DNA of 14,850 nucleotides from a bacterium (lineage in GTDB: Bacteria; Patescibacteriota; Saccharimonadia; UBA4664). Under the pieces are notes generated by a model. It was given only the letters and a program-made list of their open reading frames with translations. It was not told the DNA's origin and made no database searches. The translations under genes and the position numbers were made by a program. Shown piece after piece: positions 6,936 through 13,562 of the stretch. Within the stretch, counting starts at the first letter, position 1. Every line of letters starts with the position of its first letter. The stretch is from contig DAIDKY010000012.1 in NCBI GenBank assembly GCA_027449805.1, positions 266-15,115 of the forward strand, in the 5' to 3' direction.

Positions 6936-9605
6936 TTAATAGAGTGGGGGCTCTTCTCCTAAGTATATCGGCAAAGCGGCCGGAGTATTTGGTTGTGTCG
7001 CAAAAGCCGGCGGCGGCGCCAGGTATAGAAGTCCTGACTGTTGAATGCTCTCGGTAACGAGATTTCCGGTCTTAAAGGTTGAATTACTGGTGCGATAGAA
7101 ATCGAAACTATTAGCCGTTAGGGACCCGAGAACGGTCAATGTGTCGGGACAATCGTAGGTATTGCCCAATGTGTGATCAATACAGGTGTTAATTACACCG
7201 CCAGTACCATTATTCTTTTGTGCAACATAGAAGCCATCGATCTGCGTGGCGGCATCCTTAAAGTAGATATTGCCGCCATTTGTTATGACACCGAACGAAG
7301 GCAGCGAGTTAACGCCGACCGGGGTTGAATTATAGGTAATATTACCGGTCACTGTTACGCCATTGCCATTGGGATCATAGATTGTTATCGGAGCATTAAC
7401 CACCCCGGACAGTTGGACTGGACCAGTCGTCGTATATATACCCCCCTGTAGGCCAGTGAGACTATAGCTCCCTGCTGCAAGAACACCTCTCACTCCGTTC
7501 GAGTTTATATATTTCTGTGCATTGGCAGCCATATCCGGCCTACAGACGATTCCATATGCACCGAGCGATCCTGGATTAACATTACCTAAAGTCAACCCGT
7601 TGGTCGTACCATTGCCGCCGGTTGGAAGACCAGTAATAGCCGCGTTCGATGAAGCCACATACTGAGCGTAAGATCCATAGTCGCCAAAGATACCGGTACT
7701 ATTGGGGCCTAGGTTGCAACTCGCACCGACTCCCCCGCCTGCGTGAACATCGCCCTGGGTAACGGCAATACTAAGAGTACGAATGTTCTCGACTTCTACA
7801 CACATATCGTTGGGAGTCGCGACTCCTGCCACTAAAGAACTGCGGATGTTTGCATTTTGGTCGTCGTTATTAGAGTTGGAATAGTTCGTATAGGCTGAGC
7901 CAACACTGTACGCATCACTGGCAACATTTCTTCGCTGAGCCGGAGAAACACCAGCATAAAAACAGATTTGAGTACCGTCTAGCGCTCCTGCCGGAACAGT
8001 ATAGGCACAATTACCACTGTTACCAAAGCCTGGTGTAACCTCGCACAGATTCGATGAGTCGGCTCCCGCCGCCAAAGCCGCTCCGGGACCGCTTGCTACC
8101 ACTGAATCAGAACCAAAGTTCACTGTGGGGCTGGCGCTGTAGACATAGGGGCCACTATAGGCATCGATCCACCAATTATACTGCTCGCCATACGGCGTTG
8201 AGTAATTCTCGGTTACATTTTTAACTATCTCTTGCATATAAATAGTCTCACCCGGAGTAACGGCTGCGCTGTCGGCTGGCAGAAGTGCGGTCGGATTAAC
8301 GGGCTTAGTCGAGGTACCAGTAATTGATATTTTCGGAACATAATTAAAGAGACGCCGGACAGTAATTGCAAAACTGCAAGTCCCGCCGAAGGTAGTACCG
8401 TTTTGTTCCATCTGGTAGTTCAATTGATAGGTTTGACTAGGAGGAACAGGAAGCACAGGCGCCGTTAATGTATCTGTGTAAGTAAACGATGTACCAGAAA
8501 GATAAAATGGCGCAGGCATGTCCAATGAAGAAGTAGTTCCATTAAATGACCTTGAAATTTTATAACTTGGAGCAACCCATTCGAGAGAGTCATTCGGGTT
8601 AGCCATAGAAAAATTAACATTAAAACTAGATCCAGCAGGAACTGAAGCAGATGATCCGGCCACCCCATTAACTGAATTTACTGTGCAAGTGGCATTATTT
8701 GGAATAATGACTGTAAATGTGAAATTAAGATTACTCTGATAAAGTGTACAATTTGCCTGAATAAAGGCGCCAATACCACCAGGATAGCTGGTAACGGTTC
8801 CAACTGAGAACGTATTGTGATCAATATTTTGATTCACTGATCCACCTACGCATGAATAGTTATAAGAACCATTTTGATTATGAAATTCTGCCAACGCTTG
8901 ACTATTAGCAGTGACCTTAATCACTTGCGTATTACTAAATGTATTAAAATTCGAACCCGGTGGTGTGTAATCAAGGGGCAAGGTATTGGCAACCCAGTAC
9001 TTGTCATTTGCGTAGGTTGCCGATTGGAGATTGCCGCTAGGCAAAGAGACTGTTCCTCCACCCGATACAACAGTAGGATTTGAAACCAATTGGGTAAAAG
9101 AATACGGTACAGCTTCGCCATCATTAAACCAATCTTGATCTGATAATGAAGTATCGGATGGGAAGTAGGTCCCCTTAGAGACTAATTGGCACGCCATATT
9201 AACGGCATTAATCTGAAGATGTAATGGTACAGTAGTATTCGGAGTGACATTTACTGTATCAACTGTTGGTTGATTTATAACTGATATCCATGGCCAGTCT
9301 GCACTTAGATAAGGTGTGCCAGATGGTGCGTTCACAAACGTACCATCTGGATATATCGGAGACTGGTAATAACATTGTGGATTTGAATTTAAGGGTGAAC
9401 CTAAATTTGGATTATAGTTATCATAATAGTAAAGGTAGTTATACGCACCCGGGCTCAAAGCTGGTACAGCAGCCCTTGCAATTTGAGACGCAACCAAACT
9501 CAGTAATAATGCAATTACGCCTACCACCAGTGGGATAGTCGAGTATTTTAAGATACCCGAATGATTTTTTATTTTGGTAAAATAATCGTGTTTGGATATA
9601 GCCAT
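6936..9605 (-). CDS. Large secreted surface protein at the head of the pil run (putative pilus-associated adhesin)
   Basis: 889 residues. An N-terminal basic region and hydrophobic helix (about 22-42) end in QIARAA^VPA, a likely signal peptidase site, so the rest should be extracytoplasmic. Residues 50-280 are Asn/Tyr/Ser-rich with no recognised fold. About 290-420 looks like an Ig-type beta sandwich with a potential disulfide (TCTVN to TCSFA). The region around 440-610 contains further Cys-rich beta segments. From about 611 there is TQGDVHAGG, and at 764-865 a beta-rich module with NIYFKDAATQIDGFYVAQ, two Cys (808, 819) and LTVLGSLTANSFDFYR. I recall this style of C-terminus from CPR envelope proteins but cannot name a family. 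It is followed 41 nt later by pilM, so it probably belongs to the pilus operon. An adhesin, minor tip component or PilY1 analogue is inference. The 5' half is markedly AT-richer. Confidence 0.88.
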   Translation of the reverse strand: MAISKHDYFTKIKNHSGILKYSTIPLVVGVIALLLSLVASQIARAAVPALSPGAYNYLYYYDNYNPNLGSPLNSNPQCYYQSPIYPDGTFVNAPSGTPYLSADWPWISVINQPTVDTVNVTPNTTVPLHLQINAVNMACQLVSKGTYFPSDTSLSDQDWFNDGEAVPYSFTQLVSNPTVVSGGGTVSLPSGNLQSATYANDKYWVANTLPLDYTPPGSNFNTFSNTQVIKVTANSQALAEFHNQNGSYNYSCVGGSVNQNIDHNTFSVGTVTSYPGGIGAFIQANCTLYQSNLNFTFTVIIPNNATCTVNSVNGVAGSSASVPAGSSFNVNFSMANPNDSLEWVAPSYKISRSFNGTTSSLDMPAPFYLSGTSFTYTDTLTAPVLPVPPSQTYQLNYQMEQNGTTFGGTCSFAITVRRLFNYVPKISITGTSTKPVNPTALLPADSAAVTPGETIYMQEIVKNVTENYSTPYGEQYNWWIDAYSGPYVYSASPTVNFGSDSVVASGPGAALAAGADSSNLCEVTPGFGNSGNCAYTVPAGALDGTQICFYAGVSPAQRRNVASDAYSVGSAYTNYSNSNNDDQNANIRSSLVAGVATPNDMCVEVENIRTLSIAVTQGDVHAGGGVGASCNLGPNSTGIFGDYGSYAQYVASSNAAITGLPTGGNGTTNGLTLGNVNPGSLGAYGIVCRPDMAANAQKYINSNGVRGVLAAGSYSLTGLQGGIYTTTGPVQLSGVVNAPITIYDPNGNGVTVTGNITYNSTPVGVNSLPSFGVITNGGNIYFKDAATQIDGFYVAQKNNGTGGVINTCIDHTLGNTYDCPDTLTVLGSLTANSFDFYRTSNSTFKTGNLVTESIQQSGLLYLAPPPAFATQPNTPAALPIYLGEEPPLY

Positions 9606-9609
9606 GCCC

Positions 9610-9626
9610 CTTTGATATTATCAAAG
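9610..9626. promoter_or_regulatory. Perfect palindrome just upstream of the surface-protein gene
   Basis: CTTTGATA (9610-9617), one central T, then TATCAAAG (9619-9626). It starts 4 nt before the start codon at 9605 and covers the usual ribosome-site region, where only AAAGGGGC is available. On the minus strand it also contains GATAAT, a 5 of 6 match to a -10 box. A second palindrome, GCTTAAGC (9626-9633), abuts it. It could be an operator or a leader hairpin that blocks translation initiation. Confidence 0.4.
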
Positions 9627-9661
9627 CTTAAGCATGATGTATATATCTAATAATCGTATGC

Positions 9662-9706
9662 AAAAGGCCCGGAAGCTAAGCTCGCAATGAGCAAAGCTTC
9701 CGGGCC
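9662..9706 (-). terminator. Rho-independent terminator of the repeat-protein gene
   Basis: A perfect 12-bp stem pairs GGCCCGGAAGCT (9666-9677) with AGCTTCCGGGCC (9695-9706). The intervening sequence forms a second short stem (GCTC 9680-9683 with GAGC 9689-9692). On the minus strand the stem is followed by TTTT (9665-9662). No T-run follows on the plus strand, so it acts for minus-strand transcripts, ending the gene at 9731 and insulating the pil genes downstream from it. Confidence 0.88.
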
Positions 9707-9730
9707 AACTGAGCGTTTAAGCCTGACGAT

Positions 9731-10462
9731 CTATACCCCCGATCCGTAGAACTGGGCGTCTCCAAAGTCGAAGATGCCACCGTCTCGGGCAACGAAGCGG
9801 TAGCCTAGACCGCTAGGGGTATTGGTCATGCCCACGATAGGCTGGTTCAGGACGATATTGCCGGTGCTACCGAAGAATGGCGCACCGAAGGCGAAGATAC
9901 CGCCGTCCGAAGCGACCAACCAGTAGCCACCAGTCGCGGGATCGGTTGTCATACCCACTACGGGCTTGTTCAGGCTCTTGCCTCCCATGGAACCCTGGAA
10001 ATGGGCATCACCGAAGGCGAAGATACCGCCGTCCGTCGCGACCAGGTAGTAACCGTGGCCAGATGGTGTCGCCGTCATGCCCACAACCGGCTTGTTGAGG
10101 TGAAGCGAGCCCGTCGAGCCGTAGAAAACAGCATCTCCGAAGGAGAATATGCCACCGTCAGCTGCGACAAACCAATAGCCGTGGCCAGTTGGTGTTGCCG
10201 TCATACCGACTACCGGTTGATTGAGATGGATATTCCCCGTTGAACCGTAGAACACGGCGTCTCCAAATGAGAAGACGCCACCGTCAGCACCAAGAAGCCA
10301 GTAGCCCAAACCATCGGCAGTAGGGGCCATTCCGACGATTGGCGAATTCAACGCTTGGCCGGACATGTCGCCGTAATTCACGGCATCACCCTTGGCAAGT
10401 ACCGTACCGGTGCTACTGACGATCCAGTAGCCCAAACCATCGGCAGTAGGGGCCATTCCGAC
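9731..10462 (-). repeat. Six tandem 126-bp coding repeats
   Basis: Codes for residues 162-404 of the secreted repeat protein. The period is 126 nt (42 codons), except the fifth unit, which is one codon shorter, and the last, which ends after 34 codons. Conserved positions are GYW or GYx, DGGxFxFGDA and LNxP. The first unit is the most diverged (SSTGTVLAKGDA in place of DGGIFSFGDA). Confidence 0.9.
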
Positions 10463-10945
10463 GCAGGAGTTGGAGCAGTCAGATGGTGGAGGGACTGACC
10501 CACAACTTCCGGTCAAGGCTACGTTTGCGATCACATTTGCCGACTGCGTAGGCAACCCCATGCCTGTCCATACAACGTTGATGCTTAGGCTTGCACTAGT
10601 CGAACTACATGGGATGTCAGTTTCGACTATGTTCAAACCCTGGTTTGGTTGAATCGGGAAACTCGAAACACCAACATTCGCCTCATACGGAGTGAACATG
10701 GTCACCGTGATTTTGGCAAGGTATCCCGAATCCACATTTGACGTCGTGAGGGCGTAGTTGACGTACATTGTTCCAGGGTAGCCATAGATGCCATTGTCGT
10801 AGCCAGCCACTCCCTGGAGTTGTGCCTGGGGCTGCGGTACGGCCGCAGAAGCCGCCTGGGTGGCGACGAAGCCGCTCAGGCCGAGGCTTGCCGTCAGGAT
10901 GGTGAGGGCGGCAACAAGCGGTCGCCGCAGAAGATTGGACCACAT
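9731..10945 (-). CDS. Secreted protein with six 42-residue actinobacterial-type repeats (predicted beta-propeller)
   Basis: 404 residues with a clear Sec signal: RRPL, a hydrophobic core (about 9-28), cleavage near ATQAASAA^VPQ. Residues 40-150 form a beta-rich domain with a Cys pair (C113, C148). A short Cys-containing linker (PPPSDCSNSC) leads into repeats starting at V162, V204, V246, V288, V330 and V371. The unit reads roughly VGMxxTxxGxGYWxVxxDGGIFxFGDAxFYGSTGxxxLNxP. Five are 41-42 residues; the last stops at 34. Repeats of this GYWLVASDGGIFSFGDA type are, to my knowledge, frequent in secreted proteins of Actinobacteria. The gene is GC-richer than its neighbours and has a good AAGGAG ribosome site 7 nt upstream and its own terminator. 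No catalytic motif is visible; a binding or adhesion role is inference. Confidence 0.93.
   Translation of the reverse strand: MWSNLLRRPLVAALTILTASLGLSGFVATQAASAAVPQPQAQLQGVAGYDNGIYGYPGTMYVNYALTTSNVDSGYLAKITVTMFTPYEANVGVSSFPIQPNQGLNIVETDIPCSSTSASLSINVVWTGMGLPTQSANVIANVALTGSCGSVPPPSDCSNSCVGMAPTADGLGYWIVSSTGTVLAKGDAVNYGDMSGQALNSPIVGMAPTADGLGYWLLGADGGVFSFGDAVFYGSTGNIHLNQPVVGMTATPTGHGYWFVAADGGIFSFGDAVFYGSTGSLHLNKPVVGMTATPSGHGYYLVATDGGIFAFGDAHFQGSMGGKSLNKPVVGMTTDPATGGYWLVASDGGIFAFGAPFFGSTGNIVLNQPIVGMTNTPSGLGYRFVARDGGIFDFGDAQFYGSGV
10298..10337. repeat. 40-bp direct repeat, copy 1
   Basis: Identical over 40 bases to 10424-10463, at an offset of exactly 126 nt, which equals one protein repeat unit. 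It codes for the VGMAPTADGLGYW part of repeat 2. Confidence 0.9.
10424..10463. repeat. 40-bp direct repeat, copy 2
   Basis: Second copy, coding for the same VGMAPTADGLGYW stretch at the start of repeat 1. The rest of repeats 1 and 2 differs, so identity is limited to this block. Confidence 0.9.
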
Positions 10946-10966
10946 ACGGTGCTCCTTCTGTTTGTT

Positions 10967-11000
10967 CGACCTTAGGTCGCCGCGCTCGCTTTGAGAGCGG
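10967..11000 (-). promoter_or_regulatory. Structured 5' leader of the repeat-protein gene
   Basis: Contains the palindrome CGACCTTAGGTCG (10967-10979), directly followed by an imperfect hairpin at 10980-11000 (CCGC-CTC against GAG-GCGG around a short loop). It lies between the ribosome site and any upstream promoter. There is no recognisable riboswitch. The rest of the 192-bp gap (10946-11137) shifts from GC-rich to AT-rich at about 11040. Confidence 0.35.
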
Positions 11001-11041
11001 TAAGACGTTCAGTTACCTGAGCGCCCTAGCCGAACTCAAAG

Positions 11042-11077
11042 CTAGTGAAAAATAGTTGTTAAGTAACAATTAACTAG
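11042..11077. promoter_or_regulatory. Nested inverted repeat in the divergent intergenic region
   Basis: Outer arms CTAGT (11042-11046) and ACTAG (11073-11077) enclose the perfect palindrome TTGTTA-AG-TAACAA (11056-11069). It lies between two divergent genes in an AT-rich stretch, so it is a candidate operator acting on either or both. I found no confident -35/-10 pair for the minus-strand gene here. Confidence 0.35.
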
Positions 11078-11120
11078 ACTTTATTTACCACTTATGTCCA
11101 AATAATGCAAGTATAAGAGT

Positions 11121-11126
11121 TATACT
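11121..11126 (+). promoter_or_regulatory. Possible -10 box, implying a nearly leaderless transcript
   Basis: TATACT (5 of 6 to TATAAT) would place the start of transcription at about 11132-11134, only a few bases before the ATG at 11138. AAGG (11133-11136) sits too close to the ATG to be a good ribosome site, which fits a leaderless or near-leaderless mRNA. No convincing -35 is present. Confidence 0.35.
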
Positions 11127-11137
11127 ATTAGCAAGGT

Positions 11138-11983
11138 ATGTCACGAAAAAACCTAGTTAAAGGCGGTATTTGGGTAGCCATAATTTCTGGCCTGATTATT
11201 GTTGCCGTAAACCAGCAAGCCATCAGCGACTGGTGGTTCTTGCGAACCTATTCTCCCCCGCCTCAGGTACAACAACTAGCCGATGATGCTCAGATGACAC
11301 CAACCGGGCGCAATATCTTTTACCGCGCCGCGCCTCAGATCGTGACCCAACGAGCTCAGATGACCTCGCACTGTTCATTAAACGACAATCAAGTCGCCGA
11401 ACTCGGCTGTTACGTATCGAGCGACCATATCTATCTGCTCAGTATCACTGAGCCGGCATTGAGTAAAGAGATGACAGTCACGGCTGCCTACGAGATGCTC
11501 CACCCCGTTTACGAACATATGTCGACGAACGAGCGGACCAAGATCGACGCCGAAATGGAGGCGATTGTACCGAGCATTACCGACCAGACAATCCTGGATC
11601 AAATGCAAATTTACGCCAAGACCGAGCCCGGTGCCCGCGACAACGAACTCTACTCGATACTCGGTACCGAGTATCCCAATCTAACACCCGATCTTGAGGC
11701 TAACTATGCTCGTTACCTGGGTAATCGTGCGTTGCTTGTAAGTTATCATATAGCCTTTGAACAGACCTACGATGGTTTAGCAGCGCAGATTAAGAGCCTT
11801 GGCGGCCAGATCGATGCCACTAAATCACTCATGAATCGTTACCGGGCAGAAGGAGCAATCAGCCTCTATAACAGGTTGGTCGACACTGTTAATTCACAGG
11901 TAGACACTTATAACAACGATGTCGCTGAATACAATCGCTACGGCAACGCTCTATCTGGAACGCAGGCCACGGTTACTCCTTAA
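11138..11983 (+). CDS. Membrane-anchored HExxH-metallopeptidase-like protein with the first His lost
   Basis: 281 residues; the only plus-strand gene. A short basic N-terminus and one membrane helix (about 8-27) anchor an extracytoplasmic domain. The core resembles, from memory, an uncharacterised bacterial family with FxxxxP, a Cys pair ending LGCY, an IYxxxI strand and then VTAAHEMLHxxY. Here the Cys are C79 and C91, the strand is DHIYLLSI, and the motif reads VTAAYEMLHPVY: Y118-E119-M-L-H122 replaces H-E-x-x-H. One base (TAC against CAC, 11489-11491) accounts for the change. The C-terminal part (about 200-270) is helical with coiled-coil character. If the family is a zinc peptidase, this copy should have lost zinc chemistry. 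It converges on the cohesin gene, overlapping its 3' end by 11 nt. Confidence 0.85.
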   Translation: MSRKNLVKGGIWVAIISGLIIVAVNQQAISDWWFLRTYSPPPQVQQLADDAQMTPTGRNIFYRAAPQIVTQRAQMTSHCSLNDNQVAELGCYVSSDHIYLLSITEPALSKEMTVTAAYEMLHPVYEHMSTNERTKIDAEMEAIVPSITDQTILDQMQIYAKTEPGARDNELYSILGTEYPNLTPDLEANYARYLGNRALLVSYHIAFEQTYDGLAAQIKSLGGQIDATKSLMNRYRAEGAISLYNRLVDTVNSQVDTYNNDVAEYNRYGNALSGTQATVTP

Positions 11984-13562
11984 TCGGAGTCTCGTCGGGG
12001 AGGGGCGCCGACGGTATTACCGGCTTATGGAGTTCACTCGCATGAACGGGTGCAGATGATACGGCCTCGGCAGGCGATGATGTTGTGACGGAAGAAGGCT
12101 CGGGAGCAGGCGTTGGCGGGGTCGTCGATTCGCCCGGGTGGACTACCTGGCCCGGAGTGCCGTGGGCCACGATCGGCTCATTAGCGATAAGAGGATGGAT
12201 CTCGGCAGGTGCCGGTTCTACTACCGGGACAGGCTGGACGTCGTCTTCTTTATCGGGTTCTGTGGCTGCCGGCATAATGATCTGACCGGGTACCGGGTGA
12301 GAGGCCGCCGCTTCGCCAATCGCTACAGGGGGCGGCGCGTCATCAGACGAAGGCTTGACTGCGGTTGCACCCGGAACACCGACAACGGCTAGGTGGGGCT
12401 CGCCAAGATGGAAGAGCGGATTATCGGGTAAGAGGTGGTGTTCGAGCAGATAGTGAATGCCGATGGCTGCCGCCACCGCGAGAAGAACGATTACGATAGC
12501 GATTATCTCGGCCGGCTGAAGGTTTAAGAAAGTCTCGGACGAAGCCAATTTAACGACGAGCTGCTGCTGCTGGGCGTGCGGAGCCACGGTAATCGTATGT
12601 GTTACCGGCGTCTTGCTGCCAGGCAAGAGAATTGACGCGGTATAAAAGTTAGCCGGCAGGTTCGTAAAACTGGCGATACCCTTGCTATTAGTCTTAACCG
12701 TTATATCGTTAATCGTGACTTTGGCGTTAGGCTGGGGCTTACCGTTTGAGCCTAAAATCAAGAGAGTAAACGGAACCGGCTTGGTCGACTCATCATTTGA
12801 GCCAACCGCTGTAGTCGGAACCGGTGCATCAGTGATTGTCGGGGTCGGCTTGGTAGCGGTCGCCGGTGTCGTAGTTGTCGGAGCCGGAGCAGCTGATGAT
12901 GGCTTAGGCGCACTAGTCGTACCGTTGCTTGTTGATCCGCCGCCCGAAGTCGTACCGCCAGAGGTTGTCCCGCCGCCGCTTGATGTACCACCGCCCGTGG
13001 TCCCGCCGCCGCTGGTTCCCCCGCCGCTTGATGGAGCAGAGATAGTGTATGATCCGGCGGTTTGTACGCCGTTCCAAACGTTCGAACCATCAGAGTGCAG
13101 ATAGATAAGGGAACTCGAAGCAATCCGAAGGCTGGCCGTACCCGTCGTCGACAGCGCCGTAAAGCTTAGCGTTGCGATTGGCTGAGTTCCGGTAGTATAG
13201 CCGGATCCAACAGCTACACCGATACTAATAGTGCCAGAGCCGCCAGTAGCTTGTCCTACGATATTGAAAGGTGCCGAGGCGGGCGTCACCGAATTCAACT
13301 GCAGTCTTGAGCTGTCATAGGTTAAATTGGCCTGCGCTGAGTCCACCTGATCGACGCTGGTTTCACTGACGTTAACGGTAAAAGTCTGCCCAACCGAATA
13401 ACTACCGCTGGCCGGAGACAAACCAAAACTGTCACTGCCGGTAGATGATACCCGCTGCATACCTAGCGGGATCAATGCTACAACAAGCATAATCAACGTC
13501 AAAATCGTCACCATATAGACATGTCGTGCTATTTCGATGTGGGTCCGCTTAAGGTAACTCAT
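11973..13562 (-). CDS. Membrane-anchored cohesin-domain protein
   Basis: 529 residues from the ATG at 13560-13562, chosen because it overlaps the upstream TGA as ATGA; an ATG at 13574 would add 4 residues. Order: membrane helix (about 17-36); a cohesin-like beta sandwich (about 43-176: SVGQTFTVNVS, AQANLTYDSSRLQLNSVTP, ATLSFTA, followed by a strand ending GSYTIS); a Gly/Thr/Ser linker (178-211); a Pro/Thr linker (to about 262); a carboxypeptidase-regulatory or Ig-like domain (about 263-340: GKPQPNAKVTINDITVKTNSKGIASFTNLP); a second membrane helix (351-371); and a 155-residue Pro/Ala/Glu-rich tail. Cohesins bind dockerins, and the gene just upstream ends in a dockerin, so this is the likely cell-surface receptor for it. 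The tail should be cytoplasmic if both helices span. The domain call is by pattern, not by search. Confidence 0.88.
   Translation of the reverse strand: MSYLKRTHIEIARHVYMVTILTLIMLVVALIPLGMQRVSSTGSDSFGLSPASGSYSVGQTFTVNVSETSVDQVDSAQANLTYDSSRLQLNSVTPASAPFNIVGQATGGSGTISIGVAVGSGYTTGTQPIATLSFTALSTTGTASLRIASSSLIYLHSDGSNVWNGVQTAGSYTISAPSSGGGTSGGGTTGGGTSSGGGTTSGGTTSGGGSTSNGTTSAPKPSSAAPAPTTTTPATATKPTPTITDAPVPTTAVGSNDESTKPVPFTLLILGSNGKPQPNAKVTINDITVKTNSKGIASFTNLPANFYTASILLPGSKTPVTHTITVAPHAQQQQLVVKLASSETFLNLQPAEIIAIVIVLLAVAAAIGIHYLLEHHLLPDNPLFHLGEPHLAVVGVPGATAVKPSSDDAPPPVAIGEAAASHPVPGQIIMPAATEPDKEDDVQPVPVVEPAPAEIHPLIANEPIVAHGTPGQVVHPGESTTPPTPAPEPSSVTTSSPAEAVSSAPVHASELHKPVIPSAPLPDETPIKE
12936..13031 (-). 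repeat. Low-complexity Gly/Thr/Ser linker repeat
   Basis: Imperfect short tandem units coding GGGT(S/T)GGG-type sequence in the cohesin protein. It gives a flexible spacer between the cohesin domain and the rest of the protein. Such DNA is prone to length change by slippage, so linker length may vary between strains. Confidence 0.75.

Noticed and set aside
9731..10462. 126-bp periodic repeats as a possible non-coding array
   Set aside because: The period is exactly 42 codons and the reading frame is continuous with a signal peptide at its head, so it is a coding repeat.
11975..11990. Hairpin ACTCC-TTAATC-GGAGT between the convergent genes as a bidirectional terminator
   Set aside because: Stem of only 5 bp and no T-run on either side; it also lies inside coding sequence.
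12936..13031. Short repeats resembling a CRISPR or VNTR array
   Set aside because: The repeats are imperfect, in frame and code for the flexible linker; there are no unique spacers of constant length.
12682..13104. 140-codon open frame on the plus strand
   Set aside because: It is the antisense shadow of the Gly/Thr/Pro linkers of the cohesin protein; its Val/Pro/Leu repetition follows from the linker codons, and it has no ribosome site.
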